Part shown: positions 8,076 to 15,751 of the stretch, in pieces
Position numbering within the stretch: position 1 is the first letter of the stretch
Layout: each line of letters starts with the position of its first letter
Assembly (NCBI RefSeq): GCF_034676705.1
Contig: NZ_JAUCBS010000013.1
Location: forward strand, 1,716,501 to 1,780,500
DNA: 64,000 nucleotides
Direction: 5' to 3'
Source: Gemmobacter sp.
GTDB lineage: Bacteria > Pseudomonadota > Alphaproteobacteria > Rhodobacterales > Rhodobacteraceae
The notes under the pieces: generated by a model
What the model was told of the DNA's origin: nothing
What the model saw: only the letters and a program-made list of their open reading frames with translations
The model's database searches: none
Translations under genes and position numbers: made by a program

Positions 8076-8291
8076 ATGGCGATGCGATATCGCTGGGTCG
8101 CACCAGACGGCCGGCGCGGCCGCTGGCGAAAGACCCTTGAAGGTTCGCTGATCTCGGCAGTGTCAGTTGCGAAGTCGGCTCCGCACCAAGGGCTTAGGCT
8201 GGCGTTTGATCTCACGGTTTCCCTGCACCTGTGGCCTGACCTGAAGGCAGCTGGGTGGCGCTTCGAGAAAGAAAGGACGAGCCGGAAATGA
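8076..8291 (+). CDS. Small basic hypothetical phage protein
   Basis: The 71-residue product is arginine- and tryptophan-rich with no recognised motif. It lies between large terminase and portal, starts one base after the terminase stop (tgagATG) and overlaps the portal start by four bases, which argues for a real coupled gene. Function unknown. Confidence 0.5.
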   Translation: MAMRYRWVAPDGRRGRWRKTLEGSLISAVSVAKSAPHQGLRLAFDLTVSLHLWPDLKAAGWRFEKERTSRK

Positions 8292-9685
8292 CCCGTTGGA
8301 AGCATCGCCCTGCGCGGGCTGCGTCTCGTCAGGCATCCTTCGCAGAGCCCGCCCGCAAGAACCTGCCGACCGAGGCGAAGGCGCTGATTGCCAGCGTCGC
8401 CAACGACATCACCATCCCTTATTTCACGGGGGTGTTGCAGCATGCCGACGACACGCTGATCCAGCAGGGCGGCGGCAAGGGCCTTGCAATCTATGACGAG
8501 ATCAAGCGCGATACCCATGCCTCGTCCATGCTGCAAAAGCGGATCTCTGCCGTCACCTCCCGCGACTGGGAGGTTGAGCCGGGTGGTGATCGCCCGATCG
8601 ACAAGGAAGCGGCCGACCTGGTCGCGGCCTGCCTTGACGCCTTGCCGTTTGACAAGATCTGCGAGGATCTGCTCGACGCCACCCTGAAGGGATTTGCGGT
8701 GGCCGAGGTGATCTGGGCGCGCGAGGGCAGCGGCATCCTGCCGGTAGCGATCAAGGCCCATGACCAGCGCCGCTTCGTCTTTGACCGCGACTGGCGGCCC
8801 CGGCTGCTGACCTGGACCGCCTTGCGTGAAGGTGAGGAGCTGCCCGAGCGCAAGTTCATCGTCCACCGGGTGGGTGTGAAAGGGAACAATCCCTACGGCC
8901 TCGGCCTGGGCAGCAAGCTGTTCTGGGCTGTGCTGTTCAAGCGCGAAGGCATCACGTTCTGGCTGCACTTCCTGGAAAAATTCGCCGGCCCCACGGTCAT
9001 CGGCAAGACGCCCTATGGCACCCTGACCGAGGAACAGAACCGGCTGCTGAACACCCTGACCTCGATCCGAACCAGCTCGGCGGTCACGGTGCCGATCGGG
9101 ACTGATGTCGAGTTTCTCGAGGCCAGCCGGGGCGGCAACGTCAGCTATGAAGGGTTCATCTCCTATTGGGACCGGCAGATTTCCATCTGCGTGACCGGCG
9201 AGACCCTGACCACCCAAGTCAGTGCCGACGGCGGTTCGCGTGCTCTGGGCGACGTCCACCAGGAGCAGCTGGAGGTGATCGGCGATAGCGATGGCGACGG
9301 GCTGACCGACACCTTCCGCGACAGCCTGGCGCGGTGGATTGTCGACTACAACCTGCCCGGCGCGGCGGTGCCGTCGATCCGGCGCGTCAGGGCCAAGAAC
9401 GAAAAGGCCGAGGCCGAAACCCAGAAAGCCAAGGCAGACGCGGCCGAGGCCTCGGACCGGGCGATCCGTGCCGTGGTCAAGGCTGCGGCCAAGTTCGAGG
9501 ATGATCAGGTCGCGCGCGAATACATCGTCAGCTTCCCGGTGACCGACCGCTTGTCGGACAAGACCATCGACGCCCTGGTGGCCGCGCGCCACGCCTTTGT
9601 CAGCGAGCCGGCCGAGGAGCCCGATGCCTTCGCCACGGCCGACCCGGCGATGTTCACGGCCATGCGGCTCAAAAAAAAACGCTGA
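8288..9685 (+). CDS. Portal protein (Mu gp29 / DUF935), C-terminus truncated at a poly-A run
   Basis: The 465-residue product is a DUF935 portal. Visible family features are the N-terminal DDTLIQQGGGKGLAIYDEI, the DWRPRLLTWT core and LHFLEKFAGPTVIGKTPYG. The frame ends at TGA directly after nine adenines. The -1 frame continues without a stop and its first 90 codons read like the missing portal C-terminus (FAEP..., then LAGLEGRE). The portal is therefore either shortened by a one-base change or completed by frameshifting; compare the Mu portal of about 510 residues. Confidence 0.9.
   Translation: MTRWKHRPARAASRQASFAEPARKNLPTEAKALIASVANDITIPYFTGVLQHADDTLIQQGGGKGLAIYDEIKRDTHASSMLQKRISAVTSRDWEVEPGGDRPIDKEAADLVAACLDALPFDKICEDLLDATLKGFAVAEVIWAREGSGILPVAIKAHDQRRFVFDRDWRPRLLTWTALREGEELPERKFIVHRVGVKGNNPYGLGLGSKLFWAVLFKREGITFWLHFLEKFAGPTVIGKTPYGTLTEEQNRLLNTLTSIRTSSAVTVPIGTDVEFLEASRGGNVSYEGFISYWDRQISICVTGETLTTQVSADGGSRALGDVHQEQLEVIGDSDGDGLTDTFRDSLARWIVDYNLPGAAVPSIRRVRAKNEKAEAETQKAKADAAEASDRAIRAVVKAAAKFEDDQVAREYIVSFPVTDRLSDKTIDALVAARHAFVSEPAEEPDAFATADPAMFTAMRLKKKR
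9671..9685 (+). promoter_or_regulatory. A9 slippery run at the portal/F junction
   Basis: Nine adenines (9671-9679) form the portal codons AAA AAA AAA, followed by CGC TGA. The run contains an A AAA AAA heptamer suited to -1 ribosomal slippage and is long enough for transcriptional slippage. A -1 shift, or one added A, continues into the F reading frame at 9679, which is open to 11295. This would give a portal-F fusion of about 1000 residues. A miscounted homopolymer in the assembly would look the same. Confidence 0.55.
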
Positions 9686-9921
9686 CGCAAAGGCACGTCT
9701 GTTTCGCTGAGCCAGGCGGGCCGGTCGAGCGGATCACCGTTCAGGCCGTCGCAGCTGTCGAGAGGCATTTCACCCGACGGATCGGCACGATCCGGGCGGC
9801 GATCGTCAAGGCGGGGGAGACCTCGGCCGGGGATGGGTTCCAGGACGCGGCACTGGCAGCGCTGCTCGAGCTGGCGGCGACATGGACGCCTGACGCCCTT
9901 GCCGCGACCCTTGGCCAGGCG

Positions 9922-11295
9922 ATGCAGCTGGCAGGTCTGGAAGGCCGAGAGGCGGTGTTCGCCGATGGAGCTGGCAGGGCCTTTGCCGATCCGGACCTGA
10001 TCCGTCAGGAATTCCGCGAGCAGATCGAATTCCTGACACAGAAGCGCGGCAAGCCCACCCGCGCCTGGACCGATGCGATGCACGGGGTTCACGACCGCGC
10101 CTTCGTCGTCGCCGGAGCGACCGATCTTGCCATGCTGGAGGAATTCCAGGCCGCCATAATCGACGGCGCCCGGACCTATGACAGCGCCGCTTTCGCCCAG
10201 GAGTTCGACCGGATCGTCGAGAAATACGGCTGGTCTTACAACGGCGGCCGCGAATGGCGCATCCAGACCATCTTCGAGACCAACATCCGCACCAGCTATA
10301 TGGCCGGCCGCCTTCAACAGATGCGCGACCCGGATGTGGTGAAGGCGCGGCCCTACTGGCAATACCTGCATGCCGACACCCGGGTGCCGATGAACCCGCG
10401 CCCGCTACACCTGTCCTGGGACGGCCGGATCCTGATGTGGGACGATCCCTGGTGGGACGTGTATTTCCCGCCGAACGACTGGGGCTGCAGCTGCGGCGTT
10501 CGGACGCTGGCCCTGTCGGACCTGCGGCGCATGGGCCGCGAGGGGCCTGACCCGTCGCCCGGCATCACCCGCAGGCCCTATACCCACAAGGCCAGCGGCG
10601 AGACCGTGATGCTGCCCGAGGGGGCGGGCTACGGCTGGGACTACATGCCGGGGGATCACTGGGAGCGGGGCCTGGTGCCTTCGGCCTGGACGGATGACGG
10701 CGGGCAAGGCAATGCGGATGGTGGTTCCACGAGTGGCGCCCGGAACCTCGTGGACATCACCCAGCCGATGCCCATCGAGGAGCTGGCCGCCAAGGCGCGA
10801 CCCTTCACCGCTCCGCTGCTTGATCCTGGCCTGCCGGTTGAGGCCTATCTGCGCGCCTTCCTGAACCCCTTGGGCGCCGACATCGGGCAGCCCAACCTGT
10901 TCATTGATCAGACGGGGGCACGGATGCCGATTTCCGAGCTGATGCTCATCGACCATCTGGGTCGCCTGAAGATTGGTAAGCGCGGCAGGGAGGTCCATCT
11001 GGCCCGGCTGGCAGAAACCATTCTCGACCCGGACGAAATCTGGCTGGGGGTCACGGCCAAGACGGTCCCTGGCTTCGGCGATGCCGAAGAGCTGATCGTT
11101 GATCGGCGCTACGTGCGCTTCGACGGCAGCACGGGGGGCTTCGGCGTGTTCCAGGTGGGGCGGCGCTGGTGGGAGGCGATCACGGTCTATCCTGTCGCGG
11201 AAAGCAATCCAGGCAGGACCATGCGACAACTCGACCGCAGAAGGGGCGGTAAGCTGCTCTGGAGCCGGTTGTGGAAACCTGGCCGACCGGGGTGA
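9922..11295 (+). CDS. Head morphogenesis protein F (gp30-like) with PBECR2-like nuclease domain
   Basis: From ATG 9922 the product has 457 residues. Residues about 30-200 are the Mu F/SPP1 gp7-type minor head domain (REQIEFLTQKRGKPT, DRAFVVAGA, FETNIRTSYMAGR, PNDWGCSCGVR). Residues about 335-450 resemble the PBECR2 nuclease fold (LDPDEIWLGV, RRYVRF, RRGGKLLW). The frame is open upstream to the portal poly-A run with no ATG, GTG or TTG before 9922, and the ribosome binding site at 9922 is weak. The natural start is therefore doubtful, and a portal-F fusion is a serious alternative. Confidence 0.82.
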   Translation: MQLAGLEGREAVFADGAGRAFADPDLIRQEFREQIEFLTQKRGKPTRAWTDAMHGVHDRAFVVAGATDLAMLEEFQAAIIDGARTYDSAAFAQEFDRIVEKYGWSYNGGREWRIQTIFETNIRTSYMAGRLQQMRDPDVVKARPYWQYLHADTRVPMNPRPLHLSWDGRILMWDDPWWDVYFPPNDWGCSCGVRTLALSDLRRMGREGPDPSPGITRRPYTHKASGETVMLPEGAGYGWDYMPGDHWERGLVPSAWTDDGGQGNADGGSTSGARNLVDITQPMPIEELAAKARPFTAPLLDPGLPVEAYLRAFLNPLGADIGQPNLFIDQTGARMPISELMLIDHLGRLKIGKRGREVHLARLAETILDPDEIWLGVTAKTVPGFGDAEELIVDRRYVRFDGSTGGFGVFQVGRRWWEAITVYPVAESNPGRTMRQLDRRRGGKLLWSRLWKPGRPG

Positions 11296-11389
11296 TCCGG
11301 GCAGCCGTGCCGGGGCGCTAGCAGGAGCATCACCGCTCATCGCAGGACCGACGCGCCAAATCTAGCAACGACGCAAAGGAATTTCAACG

Positions 11390-11974
11390 ATGACAGGCAT
11401 CAGCATCAAGGTCGAGTTGCGCCAACAGGAGGCCCGTGACAGGTTGCAGGCCATTCTGAACCGCATGGACCGCAAGCAGCCATTCTACAAGAGCGTCGGC
11501 GAAAGGCTGATGGCGTCGGTGCCGGACAGGTTCCGCACCGAGACTGACCCGGATGGCGTCCCCTGGAAGCCGCTGGCCCCGGCCACAGTCAAGGCCCGAA
11601 CCCGGAAGAAGCAGCTGCCACTGACGATCTTGCGGTCCAACACGCGCAGAAAGTCTGGCTCTGCGCTTGCCGGGTCGATCAATATGCAGGTTTCCGAGGA
11701 GGAGGTGCGGGTTGGATCGTCACATGAGCTTGCGGCTGTCCACCAGTTAGGCGTCACGATCCAGCGGCCAGCGCGCGATGCCAAAATCTATCGCATCAAA
11801 GACAAGACCGGGCAGATCGGCCGGCGTTTTGCCGCCAAGGAAAAAGCGAACCACGTCACCGATGTGAAGATCCCGGCCTATAGCATCACCATTCCCGCCC
11901 GCCCCTTCCTCGGCATCACAAAAGCAGATGAAGCTGCCATCCTGGACCAGGCTGTGGACTGGCTGACCCGCTGA
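11390..11974 (+). CDS. Virion morphogenesis protein (Mu G family)
   Basis: The 194-residue protein matches the Mu G / phage virion morphogenesis family that acts in tail completion and head-tail joining. Support comes from the GVPWKPLAPATVKARTRKK stretch, a SSHELAAVHQLG segment and IPARPFLGI near the C-terminus, all common in this family. ATG 11390 follows AAAGGAATT. A 94-base gap separates it from F. It is the last gene before a 271-base non-coding interval, so it probably ends the first late transcript. Confidence 0.82.
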   Translation: MTGISIKVELRQQEARDRLQAILNRMDRKQPFYKSVGERLMASVPDRFRTETDPDGVPWKPLAPATVKARTRKKQLPLTILRSNTRRKSGSALAGSINMQVSEEEVRVGSSHELAAVHQLGVTIQRPARDAKIYRIKDKTGQIGRRFAAKEKANHVTDVKIPAYSITIPARPFLGITKADEAAILDQAVDWLTR

Positions 11975-11982
11975 ATTTGGCC

Positions 11983-12174
11983 GGCCGCGACAGCGGCCCG
12001 CTGGGCGGCCTTCCGAGTGCGGGGGTATCCAGAGCCGCGAGGGGCCGCCGACCCCTGTTAGCCCCCTGTCAGGATCGCTGCACGGGGCTATTCCGCCCCG
12101 CCGGGCACGGAGGGGCTTGATCGGCGGCGGTCCCGGGCGCATCCTGCCCGCGGATCGCCCCTCCGAACGGGGCG
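11983..12174 (+). terminator. Hairpin-rich non-coding interval after the G gene
   Basis: This interval between the G gene and the next late promoter holds several inverted repeats. One is GGCCGC-GACA-GCGGCC at 11983-11998; another is CGCCCC / GGGGCG just before the promoter dyad. No T-tract follows, so termination would be weak or Rho-assisted. No credible gene is present, although in Pseudomonas Mu-like phages this same slot often carries anti-CRISPR genes. Confidence 0.4.
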
Positions 12175-12230
12175 CTGACCGGACATGAGGTCCGGGCGAA
12201 AGCCCCCCGAAAATCCGTGCATGGTCTGCC
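12175..12230 (+). promoter_or_regulatory. Second putative Mor/C-type late promoter, ahead of the protease/scaffold operon
   Basis: CCGGACATGAGGTCCGG at 12179-12195 repeats the dyad found after mor. The surrounding 26 bases differ at one position, inside the spacer between the arms. It lies 51 bases before the protease start and is followed by ATGGTC at the same distance as in the first copy. In Mu the corresponding late promoters are bound by C. The match in sequence, spacing and operon position is the evidence; activity is inferred. Confidence 0.6.
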
Positions 12231-12245
12231 AGACGCAGCTTCTGG

Positions 12246-13382
12246 ATGACCCGCATGACCGGCACTCCCACCCTGACCGCCCGGATCGAAGTGTTCCGCC
12301 CCGGCACTTTCAAGCCGATGGACGGTGCGCCGATTACCTTTTCGGCGGCAGAGCTGCGGGCGATTGCCGATGCTTATGATCCCGAGACCGCGCCTTCGCC
12401 TATCGTGGTCGGGCATCCCGAGACCGATGCGCCGGCCTTTGGCTGGGTCGACAGCTTCGAGTACGACCAGGGCGACGAGCGCCTCTACGCCAACCTGCAC
12501 CAGATCGAGCCGCAGTTCGCCGAACTGGTGAAGGCTGGGCGCTTCAAGAAGGTCTCGATGGCCTATTTCTCCCCGACCCAGGCGCACAACCCGGTGCCCG
12601 GCACCTGGTATCCCAAGCATCTCGGCTTCCTGGGCGCGGCTGCGCCCGGTGTGCCCGGGCTCAAGAATGTCAAATTCTCGGCCGCTGACCCGGCCGGTGC
12701 GGTGTTCACGGCCGCTTTCGGCGATCCGGGTTTCGAGGAGGCGGCATCGCTGTTTCGCAAGCTGCGCGAATTCTTCATCGATCAGTTCGGAATGGAGGGT
12801 GCCGACAAGGCCCTGCCGAACTGGCAGATCGAATGGCTGGGCGCCGTGGGCTCATCGAGCACCCCCGCATATGCCGCCCCGGCCGAACCCGCCCCAATCG
12901 TTCCCAAGCCAAAGGAGCCCGCTGTGACCCAGCAGCCCGACCCGGCCTTCGCTGCGCGCGAGGCCGACATCTCTGCCCGTGAGGCCGAGCTTGCCCGCCG
13001 CGAGGCCGCCGCCGCCCATTCCGGGCATGTCGCCTTTGCCGAAAGCCTGATCCAGGAGGGCCGGCTGATCCCGGCGCTGAAGGACAAGGTCGTCGCCATC
13101 TTCGATGCGCTGCCGGGCCACAAGTCCGTGGCTTTTGCCGAAGGCTCCGAAAAGCTGACACCCGGCGCCGCCTTGCGCGAGGTGTTCCAGGCGATGCCGA
13201 AGGTGGTCAACTTCGGCGAGGCCGAACTGGGCGATGACCCGGGCGCAGGCAAGGGTGCGGCTTTTGCCGCCGACGGCAAGGCTGTCGATGCGGCGGCCCT
13301 CGCGATCCACGACAAGGCGCTGGCCTATCAGCGCGCCCATCCCGGCACCGGCTTCATCGACGCCGTCAAGGCCGTGTCCTGA
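12246..13382 (+). CDS. Prohead protease/scaffold protein (Mu I)
   Basis: The 378-residue protein has the Mu I layout. An N-terminal protease domain includes SPIVVGHPETDAPAFGWV and FKKVSMAYFSP, where the conserved His and Ser of this protease type lie. A proline-rich linker follows (residues about 205-228), then a coiled-coil scaffold domain rich in alanine and glutamate. It shapes proheads and then cleaves the scaffold. Start ATG 12246 is used; a second ATG at 12255 is possible. A strong internal start yields the scaffold alone. Confidence 0.88.
   Translation: MTRMTGTPTLTARIEVFRPGTFKPMDGAPITFSAAELRAIADAYDPETAPSPIVVGHPETDAPAFGWVDSFEYDQGDERLYANLHQIEPQFAELVKAGRFKKVSMAYFSPTQAHNPVPGTWYPKHLGFLGAAAPGVPGLKNVKFSAADPAGAVFTAAFGDPGFEEAASLFRKLREFFIDQFGMEGADKALPNWQIEWLGAVGSSSTPAYAAPAEPAPIVPKPKEPAVTQQPDPAFAAREADISAREAELARREAAAAHSGHVAFAESLIQEGRLIPALKDKVVAIFDALPGHKSVAFAEGSEKLTPGAALREVFQAMPKVVNFGEAELGDDPGAGKGAAFAADGKAVDAAALAIHDKALAYQRAHPGTGFIDAVKAVS
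12924..13382 (+). CDS. Nested scaffold protein from internal in-frame start (Mu Z-like)
   Basis: Within the protease gene, AAAGGAG at 12911-12917 lies seven bases before an in-frame GTG at 12924, at the junction of the proline-rich linker and the coiled-coil region. Translation from here gives a 152-residue protein (VTQQPDPAF at its start) equal to the scaffold part alone. Mu and many other phages make such a nested scaffold. The evidence is the well-placed ribosome binding site and the domain boundary; expression is inferred. Confidence 0.6.
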   Translation: MTQQPDPAFAAREADISAREAELARREAAAAHSGHVAFAESLIQEGRLIPALKDKVVAIFDALPGHKSVAFAEGSEKLTPGAALREVFQAMPKVVNFGEAELGDDPGAGKGAAFAADGKAVDAAALAIHDKALAYQRAHPGTGFIDAVKAVS

Positions 13383-13393
13383 AGGAACCCGCC

Positions 13394-13732
13394 ATGCAGT
13401 TTTTCCGCGACGTTCTGACCCACACGGTTACCTCTGCCAGCCTGTGGGAGGCCTATGACCTCGTCGGCTTCGACGGGGCGAAGATCACCACGGCCGATGC
13501 GGCGGTGATGGGGGTCGCCAAAAGCCCCAATACGGTGATCGGCGATGCCGGCGCCGTCATGCTTTCGGGCATTGCCCGGGTCAAGGCGGTGGGCACCATC
13601 ACCCGTGGCGGCAAGGTCGTCTCGGCGGCGGCCGGCGGCGTCCAGGCCCAGGGCGCCGGCACCAATCCTTTCGCCGTCGCGCTGACGACCGCCGCCAACG
13701 GCGAGTTCGTCACCATCCTCATCACCCGCTGA
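13394..13732 (+). CDS. Capsid decoration protein (DUF2190-like)
   Basis: The 112-residue product is glycine-, alanine- and valine-rich with a repeating beta pattern (AGAVMLSGIARVKAVGTITRGG), resembling small capsid cement proteins. It sits between scaffold and major capsid protein, the usual place for such proteins. There is no catalytic motif. It starts at ATG 13394 after AAGGAAC. Assignment rests on size, composition and position. Confidence 0.65.
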   Translation: MQFFRDVLTHTVTSASLWEAYDLVGFDGAKITTADAAVMGVAKSPNTVIGDAGAVMLSGIARVKAVGTITRGGKVVSAAAGGVQAQGAGTNPFAVALTTAANGEFVTILITR

Positions 13733-13745
13733 AGGAGAGGCCCTG

Positions 13746-14690
13746 ATGCCCCCCGTCAATACCCGCACCGCTGCCGTCGTCGACCCGATCCTGTCGACGC
13801 ATGCGCGCGGCTACCGCAATGCCGAGTTCATCAGCCACCTGCTGTTCCCGCGCGTGACCGTGCCGAACCGTTCGATGCGGACATTGAAGTTCGGCAAGGA
13901 GAGCTTCCGCATGATGAACACCCGGCGCGCGCCGGGGGCGACCAAGCTGCGCGTCCAGTACGGCTATGCCTCGGACCCGATCTCGCTCGTCCAGGACGCG
14001 CTCGAGGGTGTGGTGCCGATCGAGCACCAGGAAGAGGCCATGTCGGTACCCGGCATCGACCTTGGCCAGGGCGCGATCAACATGGTGCTGGATGTGGTCG
14101 ATCTCGGTCTCGAGTTCGAATGTGCCCAGATGGCCCGGACGCTGGCCAACTATGCCACCTCGAACCGGGTGACGCTGACCACCACCGCACGCTGGACCGA
14201 TGCCGCCTCGACACCCCGGGCCGACATCAAGGAAGGCAACGAAGTCATTCGCCGGATGACCGGGCGCTACGCCAACACGCTGATCCTTGGCCCGAATGCC
14301 AAGAACGCGCTGACAGACCATGCCTCGATCAAGGACCAGTTCAAATATACCAGCGCCCAGTCGATCACGCTGGCGATGCTGGCGGCGGCGCTGGAGCTCG
14401 AGAACGTCGTGGTGGGCAAAGCGGTCTATCTGCCCGAAACCGCAGCCGACACGGTCGCGGCGACCGATGTCTGGGGGGATGACGCGATCCTGGCCTATGT
14501 GCCGACGGGCAGCAACTATCAGGTGCCGGCCTATGGCTACACCTACGAGCTGTCGGGCTATCCGCAGGTCGAACAGCCCTATTTCGAACGGGCGAACGAT
14601 AGCTGGATCTACCCGACCAAGACCGAACGCCGTCCCTACATCGTGGGGGCAGATGCGGGCTTTCTGTTCCAGAACGCGGGGCAAGGCTGA
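13746..14690 (+). CDS. Major capsid protein
   Basis: The 314-residue protein follows the decoration protein and has the features of Mu-like and HK97-fold capsids. It opens with N-terminal VDPILSTHARGYRNAEF, an early basic strand region (RSMRTLKFGKESFRM), a helical spine (ARTLANYATSNRVTL) and a C-terminal strand reading DAGFLFQNAG. ATG 13746 follows GAAGGAGAGG. Length fits this capsid class (about 300-320). It overlaps the next gene by one base. Confidence 0.88.
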   Translation: MPPVNTRTAAVVDPILSTHARGYRNAEFISHLLFPRVTVPNRSMRTLKFGKESFRMMNTRRAPGATKLRVQYGYASDPISLVQDALEGVVPIEHQEEAMSVPGIDLGQGAINMVLDVVDLGLEFECAQMARTLANYATSNRVTLTTTARWTDAASTPRADIKEGNEVIRRMTGRYANTLILGPNAKNALTDHASIKDQFKYTSAQSITLAMLAAALELENVVVGKAVYLPETAADTVAATDVWGDDAILAYVPTGSNYQVPAYGYTYELSGYPQVEQPYFERANDSWIYPTKTERRPYIVGADAGFLFQNAGQG

Positions 14691-15229
14691 TGTCGGGTGA
14701 TCTGATCAAGGTCCGCATCACCGCCCCGGTGAAGCTCGGGCCGCGCTGGCTGCGTCCGGGCGACGAGCCGGAGGTGACGGCCGACGACCGCGCACAGCTC
14801 GAGGCGGCCGGTGCGGTTGAGCGCGACCCGGATGCGACGCAGGTCGTGCTGACGGGGACGCCGGTGCGCGCGTTCACGCAGTCCGAGTTCGAAACCGCCA
14901 CTGCCGTCACCGCACAGATGTTGGCCGAGGCCATGCTCGATGCGGCGCTTGAGGAGGTCACCACCCAGCTCAGAGCCGAGAAGGCCGCTCTGCTGGCCCG
15001 CGCCGTCGAGGCAGAGGCACAGCGCGACATGCTCCAGGACCGCGTCCTTGAACTGCAGGACCAGCTTTCGGCAGCTACGGCGGCTGCCGGACAGGCTGTG
15101 GCGGCGGATGGCCAGCACCCCACCACGGGTGGCGCTGCTGCCCCGGACCAACCCGATACCCCCGAGCCGAGCGAGACGGCCGCCAAGACCACCCCGAAGA
15201 AGGGTGCAGCGGCCAAACCCAAGGGCTGA
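14690..15229 (+). CDS. Hypothetical head-region protein with coiled coil and basic tail
   Basis: The 179-residue product begins with a small beta-rich part (residues 1-60). A long amphipathic helix follows (about 63-130, QLRAEKAALLARAVEAEAQR), then a low-complexity Pro/Thr/Ala/Lys tail. It starts inside the capsid stop codon (tgATG overlap). No family is recognised. Position suggests a minor head or connector role. Confidence 0.6.
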   Translation: MSGDLIKVRITAPVKLGPRWLRPGDEPEVTADDRAQLEAAGAVERDPDATQVVLTGTPVRAFTQSEFETATAVTAQMLAEAMLDAALEEVTTQLRAEKAALLARAVEAEAQRDMLQDRVLELQDQLSAATAAAGQAVAADGQHPTTGGAAAPDQPDTPEPSETAAKTTPKKGAAAKPKG

Positions 15230-15292
15230 CCGCCCCCCGGGCGGGCCGGTTTACATCGGCCCGCCCAACCGCACCCTGTCAGGATTTCCGCC

Positions 15293-15748
15293 ATGACCAC
15301 TAAAGTCACCGTCCACGCCAACCACGGCTGGCCCGTCGATGTGACCGTCATCCATACCGACGGCAGCCCGTTTCTTGGCGGCCCGATCCGGGTTCCGGTC
15401 GGCGCGACCCGCGACTTCTTCGTGCATTCCGGGGCTGATCTGCGGATCCACGAGGTCCAGCCGTCCGAGCTGGGGGCAACGGCAGGCGACGTTGCGCGAC
15501 CGAACACCGGGCTTCCCGTCTCGGGCTATCGCCCCCAGTCCGACAAGGCCGTCGCCATCGTCAACGAGAACAAGGCGGCCGAGGAGCGCATTCTGCGCAA
15601 GCTTGACAGCCTGGCACAGGATCCGGCTGTCGACCGCCGCTGGCTCGCGATTGCGCGCACCAACATCGAACAGGGGTTCATGGCCATGAACCGGGCGGTG
15701 TTTCAGCCGGGTCGCGTCGCGCTGCCCGAGGATCAGGCCGAGGACTGA
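15293..15748 (+). CDS. Head-operon protein with Acb2/Tad1-like hairpin domain
   Basis: The 151-residue protein has two parts. Residues 1-70 are a beta-rich domain of unknown type. Residues about 76-147 read as the helical hairpin of the Acb2 (Vs.4) anti-CBASS family: GYR at 78-80, a basic/acidic first helix (NENKAAEERIL), then RRWLAIARTNIEQGFMAM with NRAV and a QP motif. Acb2 proteins soak up cyclic nucleotides made by CBASS defence. Here the domain is fused to an N-terminal extension and sits among structural genes, so it could instead be a virion component using the same fold. Confidence 0.7.
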   Translation: MTTKVTVHANHGWPVDVTVIHTDGSPFLGGPIRVPVGATRDFFVHSGADLRIHEVQPSELGATAGDVARPNTGLPVSGYRPQSDKAVAIVNENKAAEERILRKLDSLAQDPAVDRRWLAIARTNIEQGFMAMNRAVFQPGRVALPEDQAED

Positions 15749-15751
15749 CCC

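Noticed and set aside
11747..12620. Minus-strand frames in the G to protease interval as an anti-CRISPR gene
   Set aside because: No ribosome binding site, overlap with coding sequence on both sides, and shadow-like composition.
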